This document shows, one piece after another, positions 11,710 through 23,666 of a stretch of 64,000 bases of DNA. The stretch is taken from the NCBI RefSeq assembly GCF_963675165.1, contig NC_087385.1:3844501-3908500 (forward strand), given 5' to 3'. The stretch is from Halichondria panicea (lineage: Eukaryota > Porifera > Demospongiae > Suberitida > Halichondriidae). The notes below the pieces were generated by a model. It was not told the origin of the DNA and did not search any database. It saw nothing but the letters and a program-made list of their open reading frames with translations. The stretch's first letter is position 1. Every line of letters begins with the position of its first letter. The translations under genes and the position numbers were made by a program.

Positions 11710-14700
11710 ATGAAGTGTTTAATTGTAATCTTCATTCTGAGTTACATCTCTCTTCCTTGCTTGTGCAGAAGTCAAGAAAAAGAAATTCCAAGCTCTTGTG
11801 GAAATTTTATCCCATCTGCTAAAGATGATAAAAACATGTTTGAAGCAAGACCAGACTCCAGACCATGGCTAGTCTTGGTGTGGGTCTCATGCAAGAGCTT
11901 GTTTTTCGAGAGTGGCAGCTCGGCTCAGCTGTTGGTCAAGACGTGTGAAGGTGCAATAGTTGGTGACAAATGGGTGCTGACAGTTGCTAGCTGTTTCGAA
12001 GACTGTCAAGGTGGTGTGGAGCTGGCATCAGCCACTGTTGATGTAGGACTGCACAGTAGTGATATTCGTAAGGAGATAGCAGCCGGTAGAACAAGTGCAG
12101 AAAGAATTCCAGTGGATAGAATCTACTCGAGTGAGAAGAATTTCAGGTCTGGTAATATTGAAGAACTTGTTGGACAGCAGACAGTGCAGAATACATCTTT
12201 TTCGAGTGACCTCGCTCTTCTGCAGTTGAGCACAAGTGCAGGGGATCAGAATCGAGTGATTTCTCTACCAAACTGTTCCAAAAAACTTCTTCCCACCTCA
12301 ATGCCCTCTCAAAATGGATCTTCACAGATGAAAAAGAAAGACAGATTCTTACCAACGGCGTCTCCATTGAATGATCAGACACGCAGCAGTAGAGAAAGGA
12401 AGAGTCATGATGCTAGTGATACTATTGAGGGTGGTGCGGACAGTAACTGCCTTGTCAGCAGTTGGGGAGGTATTGCCAGCCCAACTGCTGCTCTCCAGGA
12501 GATGGGTTTGAGGCTGCTCTCACAGGATGAATGTGACCAAATCAGTGGAGGTTAGTACACAGAAAAAAACATTTGAGTAAAGTATATGCTTAACGTATAC
12601 TGTCATGGGTCACTGTAATAATTATACATACACACAGACTCCCTGCTTACTCAAGGACTTGTCTGTGCCGGTGTGTCCACTAACAGCTCTGTCTCATTGG
12701 CTGAATGGGAGAGGGTGGTGTCTGACTTCCGGCCAGACTGTGCAGTGCAGCAGGGCACTCCACTTGTGGTACCGCAGGAGGTCCAAGGAGATGAGATGGG
12801 GAAGCAGTGCGAGTGGAAGCTTCTGGGTGAGTAACAATTTGGTTTGTTCACAAACACTTGCATGAGACCCACACACAGAGTTCTCGATAAACCGTGTGAA
12901 ATCTGTGGTTGCTGTATTAGTATAGTGCATAGTTACTGTAGTGATTGTAGGCCTGTTGTGCTAAGAGCTGTAGACAGTGACTTAAATATTTTAAGACAGG
13001 TTTAAAGTCACTATAGTCGTGATACTTTTGATGTTTTGTTTCCTTACACAGGGCTCTTATCTTTTGGATTGGGCTGTCACCAATCCAGGAATGATACACA
13101 GTCTGAAAAAGAAGGCAACATTTCTACCCCTGGCTTCTTCAGTAGTGTGTGTGGGCATGTCCCCTGGATAGAGGCCACCATAGAACAGCATGAGGGTATG
13201 TCCAATGATTATTATGGATTAGCAGTTTAAAGATTTGCATACTTAAAAAGCTATAGTTAGTCACAACTTTCAGCTATTTGTACACCACACATACATGTCA
13301 TATTATTTTCATCCTGCATACTCTCTAAACCTAAGTCATAACATACTATACATTAGACTTACATGTAAGTCCCAGCTATAGCGGCTTTTGTTTATGGACA
13401 ATTGATTTCACATTGAGGTTTGACAATTGTGATTCCCCCATGGGCTAACTGCGTACATATGAAAACCCACTTCCGAGCATTTGTTTATTATTTCAGTCTT
13501 AAACTCCTGTACATTACTGTGAATATATAATTCATAGTACAACCAATGGCTGCTTTGATAGGTATGATGACTTTTACCCACTTCCCCCTCAGCTCTTGTA
13601 TCTGCTGCCTGCCCAGTGCTTCCCCAGCCACCACCCAACGGATACATCTGCTCCCGAGAAGGAAGCTCCACCCTTATAGTGGAGGTGTGCTGTGACCAGG
13701 GCTACCTACTGGAGGGGACGGCCATGTTCATTTGTAACCCTGTCAGTGGCCAATGGGAGTCGTCCGTTCCTCCTCAATGTGTCCGTACGTAATTTCATGC
13801 ACGAGGGTGTGATTTCAATGCTTTGGGAACTGTCCATGCAATTTTGCATAATTATAATAGTTATTTCAGAGTGCAGTACGTACAATGCTATGCTTAAACA
13901 ATCTGTTGTAATTACCACAGAGCATGCCTATAAAGGTACAGATTTAGGTATCTTTCTCAGTCTACTCATCATTGTGTTTTGTCAGCCCATCAAATACTCC
14001 CCTCCTTTCTTTTCTGCTAGCTAGAACTGCACTATAATTGTCTTAATTTTGAGTGGCCTGCTATAAGCTAAGGTTCGCTGCACACAATATGTTTTCCATT
14101 GATTCTCGTGGGTGTTTAGATACATGCTTGCAACTATAGCCTAATCGTATACCTACTTCAATCTCTTGAAGACAATACAGTCATGTGCTTTCTACTCGTC
14201 ACTGAAGACAGTATGGTTCTTAGTACTGTCTCTGTGTATAACTACTGTACCCTTGTGGTGTGTCTATGTTGAAACAATAGCTCATTCAGCAATTGAGAAA
14301 CAGTCAATATATCTATAGCTACGTATGTCACTTGTGTGTATTGCAGTTTGCAAAATCATACTTACAACCCCTTTGCTTGTACATGACACTGACCTGTTGC
14401 GTAAACACAAAATCTGTGTAGCTACATGTGTTAAAGTCACCCAATCACATGGATACAATTATACGTACATATCAAAGTAATTTTTAAGAAACTCCTTATC
14501 TATAGTATCTACCCACAGCTGTACGATGTCCACTCCTGGCCACCCCCTTGCACGGCTACACCTATCCCCCATCCTGCAACAATTCAGTGTATCAGACTAG
14601 CTGTTGGATATCATGTGATGACGGCTACTCCCTCAGCCATGGGAACGGGCTGATGACTTGTGTTGATGATGGTTTTTGGTCTACTCAACTTCCCAACTGC

Positions 14701-17700
14701 ATACGTATGTTATATAGTTTGAAGTCTTACGTTTGAAGATTTTGTCTCATTTATTGATTATTGGACATACAAGTTACCACTAGACTGCTGCACGCATTAG
14801 AAATTGTTATCCTTGAAGAAGTACTGAGACATGAATTTACTGTTTTGATACATACATGTATGTAGTATGTAGCAAGTACCAACTACTATCTGGTTGATTT
14901 TGTCCTCATTCTCAAAATCCCTTTGCATACACAGCCACCGATTGTGGCCCTCCTCCCTCGGCCGGTAGTTTGCTGGCCAGTTATTCCTCAACCCTCATCA
15001 ACTCTACGGCCATTTACACCTGCTCACACTGCCACACTATGTTGGGTGTGGCCAACGAGAACACGGAGGTGGTGTGTGGTAATGACGGCAATTGGAGAGG
15101 ATTCAAACCAATGTGTGCACGTGAGTGCATTTGTTACTGTGTCTACTGCGCACCTAAAAGCCCTATTCCATAAACTATACTGTACAATTAGAATTGTAGC
15201 ATCGTGCATGTACTGTAACACATTGTGCACACTATTACTTGAAGCTGCTATTAGTTTGCAACTGGATAGTTAACAAAATAATGTTCCCTACAGCTGTCCA
15301 CTGTCCTCCAGTAATCGCACCTCCTTACGGCTCAGCTCAGATCCCATCCCTGCAATGTGGAGCACACGTCCGCTACTCATGTGATCCCAATTTCAATCTG
15401 ATTGGTCGCTCAGAAGCCGAGTGTTTGGGTGATGGAACATGGAGCTCACCAACACCCCATTGCACAAGTATGACATGGCTATTAAGAACCGCATTAGCTA
15501 GTACCAAGGGCTTATTGCTAGTGATACATGTATTTGACCTTATGTCAGCTTCTTTGTTGAGGGACTGTATCAATCGATCTACATCATTTTTTATGACTGT
15601 CTAGTTATTATGCAGCATTCAAATAGATCAATAGTCTAGATTGCAGTACATATAGATAGGTGATGGGTTAGTTTCAGGTACGTAAGTTATATTTATTGGC
15701 CAACGTCTATAATCATTCATACAGCTGTATCCTGTCAAGCCCCTAAGATAGTCGGGAGCAACTTTGCCGAGGACAACAGCAGCTATCCATTTGGTAGTGT
15801 GATCCATGTTGAGTGTGGCCGATGTAGGGAGAGAATGGTGGATGGTGTGAGGACAGACGAGGACACTCTCACCTGCACCACAAAGGGGAGGTGGGACAAG
15901 ACAATACCAACCTGTCGATGTAAGTGGAGACAGTACAGAAAAACCAACTTGTTTTTGGTAATAAGAAAGAAATGAAATAGAGGAGTGAGGAAGTTTTCTC
16001 CATGAAAGCTATAGGGTCAAATTATAAAACATTTGGGCTACGAGTTTTCTCAGAATGTCATGCTACAGATGTCAATTTAATATACACTGCTTCCTCTTTA
16101 ACACAGGGTCCACCTGTCCCTTACCTGGGTTGCTGGACAACGGTGCTATTGAGCCACTGGGGCAGCTGTATTTCTGCGGAACCACGGTCAAATTCTCATG
16201 CAACCAGGGCTATATACTGAATGGAACTGGAACAAACTCTTCCATGTGTATAGTGAATGGAACCTGGACAGAGGAATTTCCAACATGTGAAGGTGAGTTT
16301 AATTGAGCTAAGATTCTGAGCTGAACTTTTTTTGTATACAGAACTCCCTGTGGATTATTGCCCTCCTCCTCCTTCACCACAAAATCACACTCATTTTTGT
16401 GGGTCAAAGCGCACAAGGTATCTCCACTCTACTGTGACGTACTGTTGTGATGATGGCTATGAGTTTATGAATGGAGTGGGGGTGGAAACCGTGAGGTGTG
16501 AAGAGAGTGGAGGATGGAATGGAACTGCACCCACCTGTAAACGTCAGTTTTATCACTACATACTGTAATGAATCTCCTCTCCATTCCGTCATTCTGTCAC
16601 GTAGGATAACAATAGCTTTTCTGTCTATCTGGATTTGGAGATAGCTTTTCTCATTAAATACTCGAATGATTTGCATTTAGATCACAAAGTGTCAAATTTT
16701 CTGCTGATTTGGCTCATTCGTATATGTTTCACTCGGAAAATTGGTGTGCATGCTGCATACAATTATACTGGCCCTCACTACACATACATACAGCTATTAC
16801 GTGCCCAACTCCTGTCCTGCCAGTTAGTTTGGTCGTCTCAAGAGTGCAGCTAGGATATACACAAGGTCATGAGCACACGTATGGTAGCAAATCAGCCAGT
16901 GAATTTAGATATGGGACGAGACTGACTCTGAGATGTGTGAGTTTGGAGCTCCGTCACTCTGTGGGCGGTCACAAGCACCTGACATGTGGGAGAGAGGGTC
17001 AATGGGACCACCCAGTGCCAAGCTGTCAAGGTAAGGAATTGATTTATCTAGATGGCTCTTACGTACGTATAGGTAGGTTGATTACATGTAGCTAATGCAT
17101 GGAATAAGTACACAATATACTAACTGCATGATTTCTGAACATTTAATGTATGCTACTAAATGAAATATCAAAAAACATGTTGTTAATTGTGTGCATACAT
17201 ACAGCCACAGGATGCTCTATTGCTTGTGAGGCCCCAGCTCCACCGAGGAATGGACGAATAGTCAGCATTATCCGACCAGGAGTTGGAACTGTTCCAAAGA
17301 GTTTAAATGGCTATCGTGGAGTGATTGTCGGAGATGTAACAATATACAGGTGTAGCCATGGTTACTATCTTCACGGTAGCGGGAGCCGGAGGTGTGGCAG
17401 CAATGGAGTGTGGAGTGGACAAACACCTCGTTGCCTATTATGTAAGTCACCGTTCAAATTTTTCTATGACCAAACAGGGCCGCATCAAGATTTGGGTCAG
17501 GGGGCAAATGAAAAATGTAGAGGAGGTTAAGTCCCCTATGGTGTATGCATACACTAAAAGTGCACGCCAAACTAGGGGAACCGGGAGAGCATAAAAATGT
17601 GGATATTTCAGGCCTTTAGAGCGCTTCTGGTGGAATATCAACTAACAAATCATCATATTCTAGCTGTACAAATGCCTAATAATGAATCTTCCAGATCCTG

Positions 17701-20700
17701 GGGGGAGGGGGCGAATTATACCCCCCTCCCCCCCCTTAATGCAGCCCTGCCAAATCATTGTGATTATAAACACACTAATATGGTGTTGTTATGCCATGTT
17801 ATGTTTGTAAAGCATATATACACATAGCAACACACGTCATTGTTATTGCACAATCAACTTATGTACATGTGCGTACATTGTAAAACAGATTTACTATTAC
17901 GTCTAGCTTATACTCACGAGATTAGTTTTTTTTTCACAGTTAGAGTTTGTAGCTAAGTATGCAGCAAGCAGTTGGAAGAGAGCTACTGGTTAGTGCTTCA
18001 TCTCAACTCTTTGGAGGTACGGTTGTCCCCGCAACACATGACTTTCATTCTGCCCAGCACCAAATCTTATGCATTGATGATGTGTTTGAAGCTTCACGTC
18101 AAGAGATGCCAGCTGTGTACACTGAGGAACGTTTCGATATTAAGATAAGGGTGTTACCTTCTAAAAGAAGCTTTCGCTATACGGTACAGGGTGAAAACGT
18201 GATTGGTGAATTGAAAGAAACTATTGAAGATGATAGAAATATCCCTGCCAACAAAATATCTTTATTGTTTAATGGAAGACTTCTTCGGGATGAACAAACA
18301 TTCAATGAAACAGGAATAGGACCTGGCAGTAATCTTCGAATGCTCATGCAGCAAAGGGGTGGAAAATTTAACTTAGACCTGTCGCAACTTCATCCTAAGT
18401 ACGATTACGACTTTACGCATAAAAAACCGCAACCCAAAGAGAAGTATGTAAGAGGAGGATATGTTTATGATCGTCCATACGGCTGGAATCGACTGGCTCT
18501 CAGGGTTCTTGGTAGGTACGAGAATGACGTTTGGTTAGGTCCAAATGGTATTCGTACTCATTCTGTACGCCGGGAATGGCCTGTTTCATATCATGGTACA
18601 AAAAGAGAGAGTGTGGATGGAATTCTTGAGTCTGGACTATTCCCTGGGAAGCGAAAGGTTTATGGCCAAGGAGTGTATACTTGCCCATCAATTGAAGTGG
18701 TTGCACACATGTATGCTGACACTTTTAGACATACAGATGGTAAAAAGTATCAAATTATTTTTCAAAATCGTGTCAACCCATCTTCAAGTCATCTCACAAT
18801 CATTGACCAGTCAACAACGCGTGTTAAAGCTGACTACTGGTTATCCCCATTGCAAGATGTGAGCACAGACCAAATTGATGTTCGCCCTTACGGTATTCTG
18901 TTTAGAAGAGCTTAAACTCTGAAGAACAGCCATGTCTTTCTTCCTTTAGCTGTTGTTAATTAGATTAGATCTAGTGCCAAGCTATATGTTTTATCATAAA
19001 GTTTTGTGTCAGGATTCCTAGCTATATTTAAATATGTTGCTGATTCATTTACGACAATTACGATTACTTGTTTAGGGCCAAAATGATATACCCAAGGCAA
19101 TCGATCTCATGCATATACAATTATATAGACAAACAACTCTATTTTCTGGGTTGTGTATCACTCTTTCACTCACTACTGGAGAATCTATTATGTGTGCGTC
19201 TAGTCCTTTTGCTTGCAACCAAAACAATAATTAAGAATTAAGGTGGTGGTATCAATAAAATAATGGTCCAAAAAAGGCAACATTATTTAAAGTATTGGGG
19301 GGCTCTTGACCACTTATCGAGTGCCCCCAATTTCAGCTGGTAACAAGTCTGTAATAGCGCTCATGCAACAAACAGGAAACTGTGATTCTGTATATATACC
19401 CGTATACATGTCACGAGGCACTCTCTCCCCTGCACACACAAACAGCTGATCAACCTCGGAGTCGATTCATATCACGTAACCCTATGAATACGACTCTGTG
19501 GGAAACTGCTGACTCTGCCTACTTCCTGTCCACCAATACGATCTACCTCGCCTGTCAGATCAGCACTGAGGGGGTGGGAATAGCGTTACCCATCAGGAAG
19601 ATTGATGGACCACCAGTGAGCAGGGTGAATGCTAGGATGAGGTGGGTTGTGAACATGTCAATCAAAACACTTACATACATGTATATACCTACTTTAATAC
19701 ATCAAGTTTTAGGACATTAAGAAAGAGATATCTCTTTTATATATAAAAAGTCCTACACCAAGCAAATTGCATGTCCATAGAGACGCAGGGTTTGCACTTC
19801 ATTGAATGTGCCTTAAATACAAGGCTTTAATTTTCTAGGGCCTATGGTAGCCCATCACGAAGCACACAGCTGGCAATTCAGCCTCGCAATGCAGCTGGTG
19901 GACACTCCATGGCTGGGGTCTACCTCTGTGAGGTGCAGTCTGCCAGTGACAGCTCTCTCAGAATCAGCAAGACCCTCACTGTGCATGTACATGGTCAGTC
20001 AATATGTTTCTTCTACATTATGAAAACTGTTATATGTCCATGAGCGTACGTAGCTGTACTTACTTAATAGCTTGACCAGTTGTCATTGTATAAACTATAC
20101 CCCATTCTCTATCACAGATGTGCTGTGTCCAACTCCCAGACCACCAGTTCATGGAAAACTGGTAACCATGGGAACAGTACTAGGGAGCTGTCTCCATTAT
20201 CAGTGTGACAGAGGCCACACACTAATTGGCTCTGACGACAGGGTCTGCCTCCCCGATGGAATGTGGACCGGAACCACTCCACAATGCTGTGAGTCTACTG
20301 TCTATGTTTTAATTGTTAGGGTTCCCACTAATTTAATTGGGCGCAGCGCAGGCAGGACCTTTTAGGGGTAGGCACATTTATTTATGAGAATAATAGGCAG
20401 GCTTTGGAAATACAGGTCAGTACATGTCATCAGTATTGTATAAACAAACGTCTGTCAAGTACTGGGTAGTTTCATGAATACCTGCATGGGGATATTATCA
20501 CAGTTGTGTGCTGTGTCCATGCAATTTTGCATAATTATAATATACGTAGTTGTTTCAGAGTGCAGTACATACAATGCTATACTTAAACTATATATTATAA
20601 TAATCAGAGAATAATCGGATTTTTTATGAGAATAATAGAATAATAGGTGAAAAAAGCATAATTTATCAGGGCCTACAGACATGTTTGATATACTACGTCT

Positions 20701-21236
20701 CGAGCACAGCCCCTCTAATAGTTAACAGTAAAACCAATCCTATTTCCACTCACTTTGTTACAGCTCTGTATAATACAGTGGAACGGTGACCGGCCCGAAC
20801 CCCTCTATAACGGACACCTTTGGGGAACAATGTTTTGGCCTTTATACAGAGGTGGCCTTTGTTGAGAGGTTGTTTTGTACATAAACTGTTCATTTGGGAC
20901 CTGGGTGCCTGGCCGTTATATAGCAACTGGCCTTTATTCGGAGGTGGTTGTGAACAGAGGTTCCACTGTAGTAGTCTACACATAATTTATTTGTCTCCCC
21001 TTGCAGTGAGTTTATTCAATGCTACCTGCTCGTCACCACCTCCTGTTGACCATGCGTCTTTGACCACACCCATTTCATCTGGGTCATATCGTATCAACGA
21101 CATAGTCAGTTATGAATGTGGCCAGGGCTATCTGGTCACAGGGGAAAGCAGTCGACGGTGTCTGGGTGGAGATAGGTGGAGTGGAGAAGGCCCAAGGTGT
21201 GAAAGGGGAGGCGAGAAAAAGGGACATGAAGAATAA
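11710..21236 (+). CDS. Secreted serine-protease homologue with 11 CCP (sushi) modules and an Ig-like domain, 16 exons
   Basis: Exons: 11710-12550, 12638-12826, 13052-13195, 13593-13784, 14519-14704, 14935-15120, 15294-15467, 15725-15919, 16107-16292, 16342-16542, 16794-17030, 17205-17441, 19446-19641, 19839-19993, 20118-20288, 21007-21236. Phases join into 1239 residues. The start is ATG 11710, followed by a signal peptide (MKCLIVIFILSYISLPCLC). Exons 1-3 encode a trypsin-like fold: WVLTVASC (His replaced by Ser94), SSDLALLQL (Asp167 kept), CAVQQGTPLVV (catalytic Ser replaced by Gln319), and no R-IVGG activation site. It should therefore be proteolytically inactive. Exons 4-12 each hold one CCP module with the C...C...W...C pattern; almost all exons are phase 1-1, the classic arrangement for module shuffling. 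Exons 13-14 form an Ig-like domain (IYLACQIS ... GVYLCEV). Exons 15-16 add two CCPs. No transmembrane segment is seen. CCP proteins bind complement-like or microbial ligands; a recognition role is inferred. Splitting at the long intron 12 into two genes is a weaker alternative. Confidence 0.85.
17959..18915 (+). CDS. Intronless ubiquitin-like/ADP-ribosyltransferase-like fusion protein nested in an intron
   Basis: A 318-codon frame starts at ATG 17959 and ends TAA. Residues 1-58 are unassigned. Residues 59-135 are a ubiquitin-like domain of ubiquitin length (77 residues): FDIKIRVLP, an IPANKISLLFNGRLL core matching ubiquitin's IPPDQQRLIFAGKQL, and an end MLMQQRGG carrying the C-terminal diglycine, followed directly by Lys136. 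Residues about 175-318 resemble the PARP/ART fold: YHGT (His212), YGQGVYTCPS (Tyr240), then ADYWLS (Asp292 where related proteins often show Glu) and RPYGI. This suggests NAD+ binding, and either mono-ADP-ribosylation or a binding-only role. The gene lies in the same orientation inside the 2 kb intron 12 (17442-19445) of the CCP gene and has no introns of its own. Whether the Ubl is cleaved off at Gly135 or stays fused cannot be told from sequence. Confidence 0.82.
   Translation: MQQAVGRELLVSASSQLFGGTVVPATHDFHSAQHQILCIDDVFEASRQEMPAVYTEERFDIKIRVLPSKRSFRYTVQGENVIGELKETIEDDRNIPANKISLLFNGRLLRDEQTFNETGIGPGSNLRMLMQQRGGKFNLDLSQLHPKYDYDFTHKKPQPKEKYVRGGYVYDRPYGWNRLALRVLGRYENDVWLGPNGIRTHSVRREWPVSYHGTKRESVDGILESGLFPGKRKVYGQGVYTCPSIEVVAHMYADTFRHTDGKKYQIIFQNRVNPSSSHLTIIDQSTTRVKADYWLSPLQDVSTDQIDVRPYGILFRRA
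20774..20970. mobile_element. Short pogo-like MITE (TA-cagtggaac ... gttccactg-TA)
   Basis: It opens tacagtggaac and closes gaggttccactgta, with TA at each end as expected for Tc1/mariner-pogo target duplications. The interior contains 'ctctataacggacacc' and 'gtggcctttgttgagaggt', shared with the longer copies at 25112-25584 and 34136-34616. It lies in the last intron of the CCP gene and encodes nothing. Confidence 0.7.
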
Positions 21237-21618
21237 TTAAAAATGAAGGATAACACTGATTTTGTATGCCAATACTTGTAGGATTCACGATTATGTAGAT
21301 TGAACTGGCTGTAAAAAAAGTGTAATAATTATGTTTGTAATCTAATTATTATAACCATAATAAAATAAATATACGTTGAATCAATCTATATAGCGGATTG
21401 TTAAATTACGAAAATGTGTGCAAACTGTTAACTGTTATTTATACTGCACAGTTGGATAAGGTCAGATTGGAGTTCGAGTGCAGTAGATGAGTTTAAAAAC
21501 AAAAGACCTAATGACTTTTCAGAGAAACACTTTGAACTTGATAGTGACTATCACCACTGCAACCTCCAGAAGTAAGGGGGGAACACTGTGGAAGGGGTTA
21601 CTAAGCTCACATGTACAG

Positions 21619-21652
<34 letters not shown>

Positions 21653-22566
21653 TTGTATTTATATGCCAGCTGTATAACTGTTTTAGCGAGTATTATGTGC
21701 TAAAATCATTTTGCTGATTGCTTTGTGCTAAAATCATTTTGCTGATTGCCAGTGCAGTGAACGTCAACATGGAATAGGAGCTGAGATCGATGATTTGAGA
21801 TCACAACCGATTGAGGGATTGGCTCTTGTAGTGGCTGCATGGACACAACTTGGCATACTGTGGTGCCCTTAATCTAAGCGCAATATAATAGGGAATCTTA
21901 TACCACACTTACGTCACCACTAATCGATCTCATTGGTCAACAGCTGTAGAATAATTTATATAGAATATTAGCATGCAGCCCCAGGCATGCACAGTTTTTC
22001 AAGTTGTTTTTTCATTTGTTCAAGAAAGTAAGCAAAGAGAAAAGAGCCATGCTTGACAGTACTAACACTCAAAGCGACGGTAGAAACACGGAAGGTGCTC
22101 TCCAACAAGATGGCTAAGCTTCCATGGGTCCATGGGCGTGGTTTAGATACATTTTATCCAAAAAAAACTTGCAACTCCAGTAAGGGACGTCGAATGGTCA
22201 ACGCTTGGATCAAGGAAACACTTGAGCATCTGTAAGAGTCGATGTGTTGCTCAACTAGCTCTTTGATGGCTGCAAAATCCGGCATAGTCTTGTTCTTTTT
22301 TGCAGTCTGCATCGTGGATTGAATTGTTGCTAGGGGAATAGTGCTGCGGTCGCGTGGTATAAGTCAGATATACCACACCTACTCAGAGGATATGCACCTC
22401 ATATATCCTCCGCTACCATGGTTACATACCCCTCAACTACGCCTCGGAGTAACTATGGTAGCGGAAGCATATCCTCCTCTTAGGTGTGGTATATCCTATA
22501 CTTATAGCCACTTGGCCAGTCCAATGTGGTCTTACAGTCTAGTGCATATATATGATTTAAACATAC
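21237..22566. other. Region between the CCP gene and TMEM107; repeats and unassigned short frames
   Basis: It contains a (GT)n tract near 21620-21651, a 27-bp direct duplication (about 21694-21750, unit around tgctaaaatcattttgctga) and an inverted repeat at 22352-22500. The final exon of minus-strand TMEM107 should lie here, but I could not place it. A 60-codon plus-strand frame (22053-22235) and a 52-codon minus-strand frame (start near 22313) have no recognisable domain. Confidence 0.5.
22352..22500. repeat. Inverted repeat (foldback) of about 149 bp
   Basis: The left arm (ggtataagtcagatatacca, then cacctactcagaggatatgc) pairs imperfectly with the right arm (gcatatcctcctcttaggtg, then tggtatatcctatactt). 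It lies just downstream, in TMEM107 sense, of the last recognised TMEM107 exon. Confidence 0.6.
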
Positions 22567-23584
22567 CTGCAGAATCCTAGGATGTACCAGTAGCTGTCAC
22601 AGCTCCACAGGTTGACAGTGAACAGAGCCAGGGTAATGCTCGCAGCTACATGAGCTGTAATGGCTGGTGAACGAGTTAAGGAATTTACGGATACTTGTCC
22701 TACCACATTTATCATGGATGATAATACAAACATAGCTATACACTAACAGGGCTTAATATAAGTTAGTAGGATACAGAACATGTTTGGTAGAGAATTGAAC
22801 ATGGAGAGTCCTAACAGGAATCCGGTGAGCTCGGAGACAGTGAACACTAGTGAGAGGCTGAGGGCGATCAAAAATCTGCAGGGCACATGATTACGGAGGT
22901 GTTTATTATGGGACAGACAGATTTTCATAATAACGATCCGTGGCATAGGCAGTGGGGGGCTCAAGGGGCTAGAGCCCCCCCTTTTGTGCCCTGTCAACTG
23001 TAACTTAGCTTGAATCACTGTACTGTGATCTGTCGATATATTTTGCTGTATTGCGCTTGCATGCGTAGTTACTAGAATGATGTCATGAAATTGATATGTG
23101 GGCAGGGCCATCTGATGCGCATGCTTACTGCTTTTTGAACTTTAGCGCCTATGCTTCAACAATTTGAGCCCTGACCTTCCCAAAATCCTGGCTACGCCAC
23201 TGTTAACACACTTACTGTGTATCTTTCTCTGCATACTGCTCTAAGTCTGCCAGCCCCACCCCCTGTGGTAGGCACGCCAGCACGAAGGGCTCCTACAAGG
23301 AAGATTCAATGCCCAATCTCAAGGTTGTACTGATTTGATACCGGTTTTGTGCTAAGTACAATTCTAAGAATCGGTTGTTACACCATACACCCAAGCAAAA
23401 AATCTATGCAATGGGGGTGTTGCTAGTGGAAACCATAATTATCATCACATGTACTAAAATGAGTAAACACACAACACACAACATTAATATATACCCTTGA
23501 CCAGAAGAGCATTATGTTGATGACCAGATGCGCTGTTAGGGAGAGGAATCGAGCTGGGATAACTGCATTGAGCACCATCATCAT
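22567..23584 (-). CDS. TMEM107: TMEM107, ciliary transition-zone membrane protein (last exon not located)
   Basis: Four minus-strand exons join in phase: 23495-23584, 23216-23262, 22775-22875, 22567-22663. The product begins MMMVLNAVIPARFLSLTAHL then VINIMLFWSR, continues with an EQYAEKDTQ loop, a second helix with the diagnostic LTGFLLGLSMFNS block, and a third helix SITAHVAASITLALF followed by WSCDSYWYILGFC. These match the four-helix TMEM107 pattern (PSRFLTLLAHL, ELAGFLSGVSMFNS, WECTTYWYIFVFCS in the vertebrate protein). TMEM107 helps organise the ciliary transition zone together with MKS proteins. About 20 C-terminal residues (expected hydrophobic, then Lys-rich) are missing; exon 4 ends in phase 2 at 22567 and the next exon was not found. 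An in-frame ATG at 23629 would add 15 residues, but the 23584 start aligns better with the family. It is divergent from NTPCR, 82 bases away. Confidence 0.8.
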
Positions 23585-23666
23585 TAATTTTATGGAATGT
23601 CTTGGGAAAAATAATTGTCCTATAGCCACACATTAATTTTATTGATGATCTTTACCGAATCTCGTG
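23585..23666. promoter_or_regulatory. Very short bidirectional promoter, TMEM107/NTPCR
   Basis: Only 82 bases separate the proposed start codons of the two divergent genes. Both 5' UTRs and the core promoters must overlap or extend into each other's transcribed region. Confidence 0.5.

Noticed and set aside
9863-18915. Bacterial contamination as the source of the two intronless genes
   Set aside because: Both are embedded in continuous intron-bearing animal DNA, have no operon-like neighbours or ribosome binding sites, and one carries a eukaryotic ubiquitin-like domain. Ancient transfer remains possible.
22053-22235. 60-residue plus-strand ORF between the CCP gene and TMEM107
   Set aside because: No recognisable domain, no clear splice partners, and an overlapping minus-strand ORF of similar length is equally plausible.
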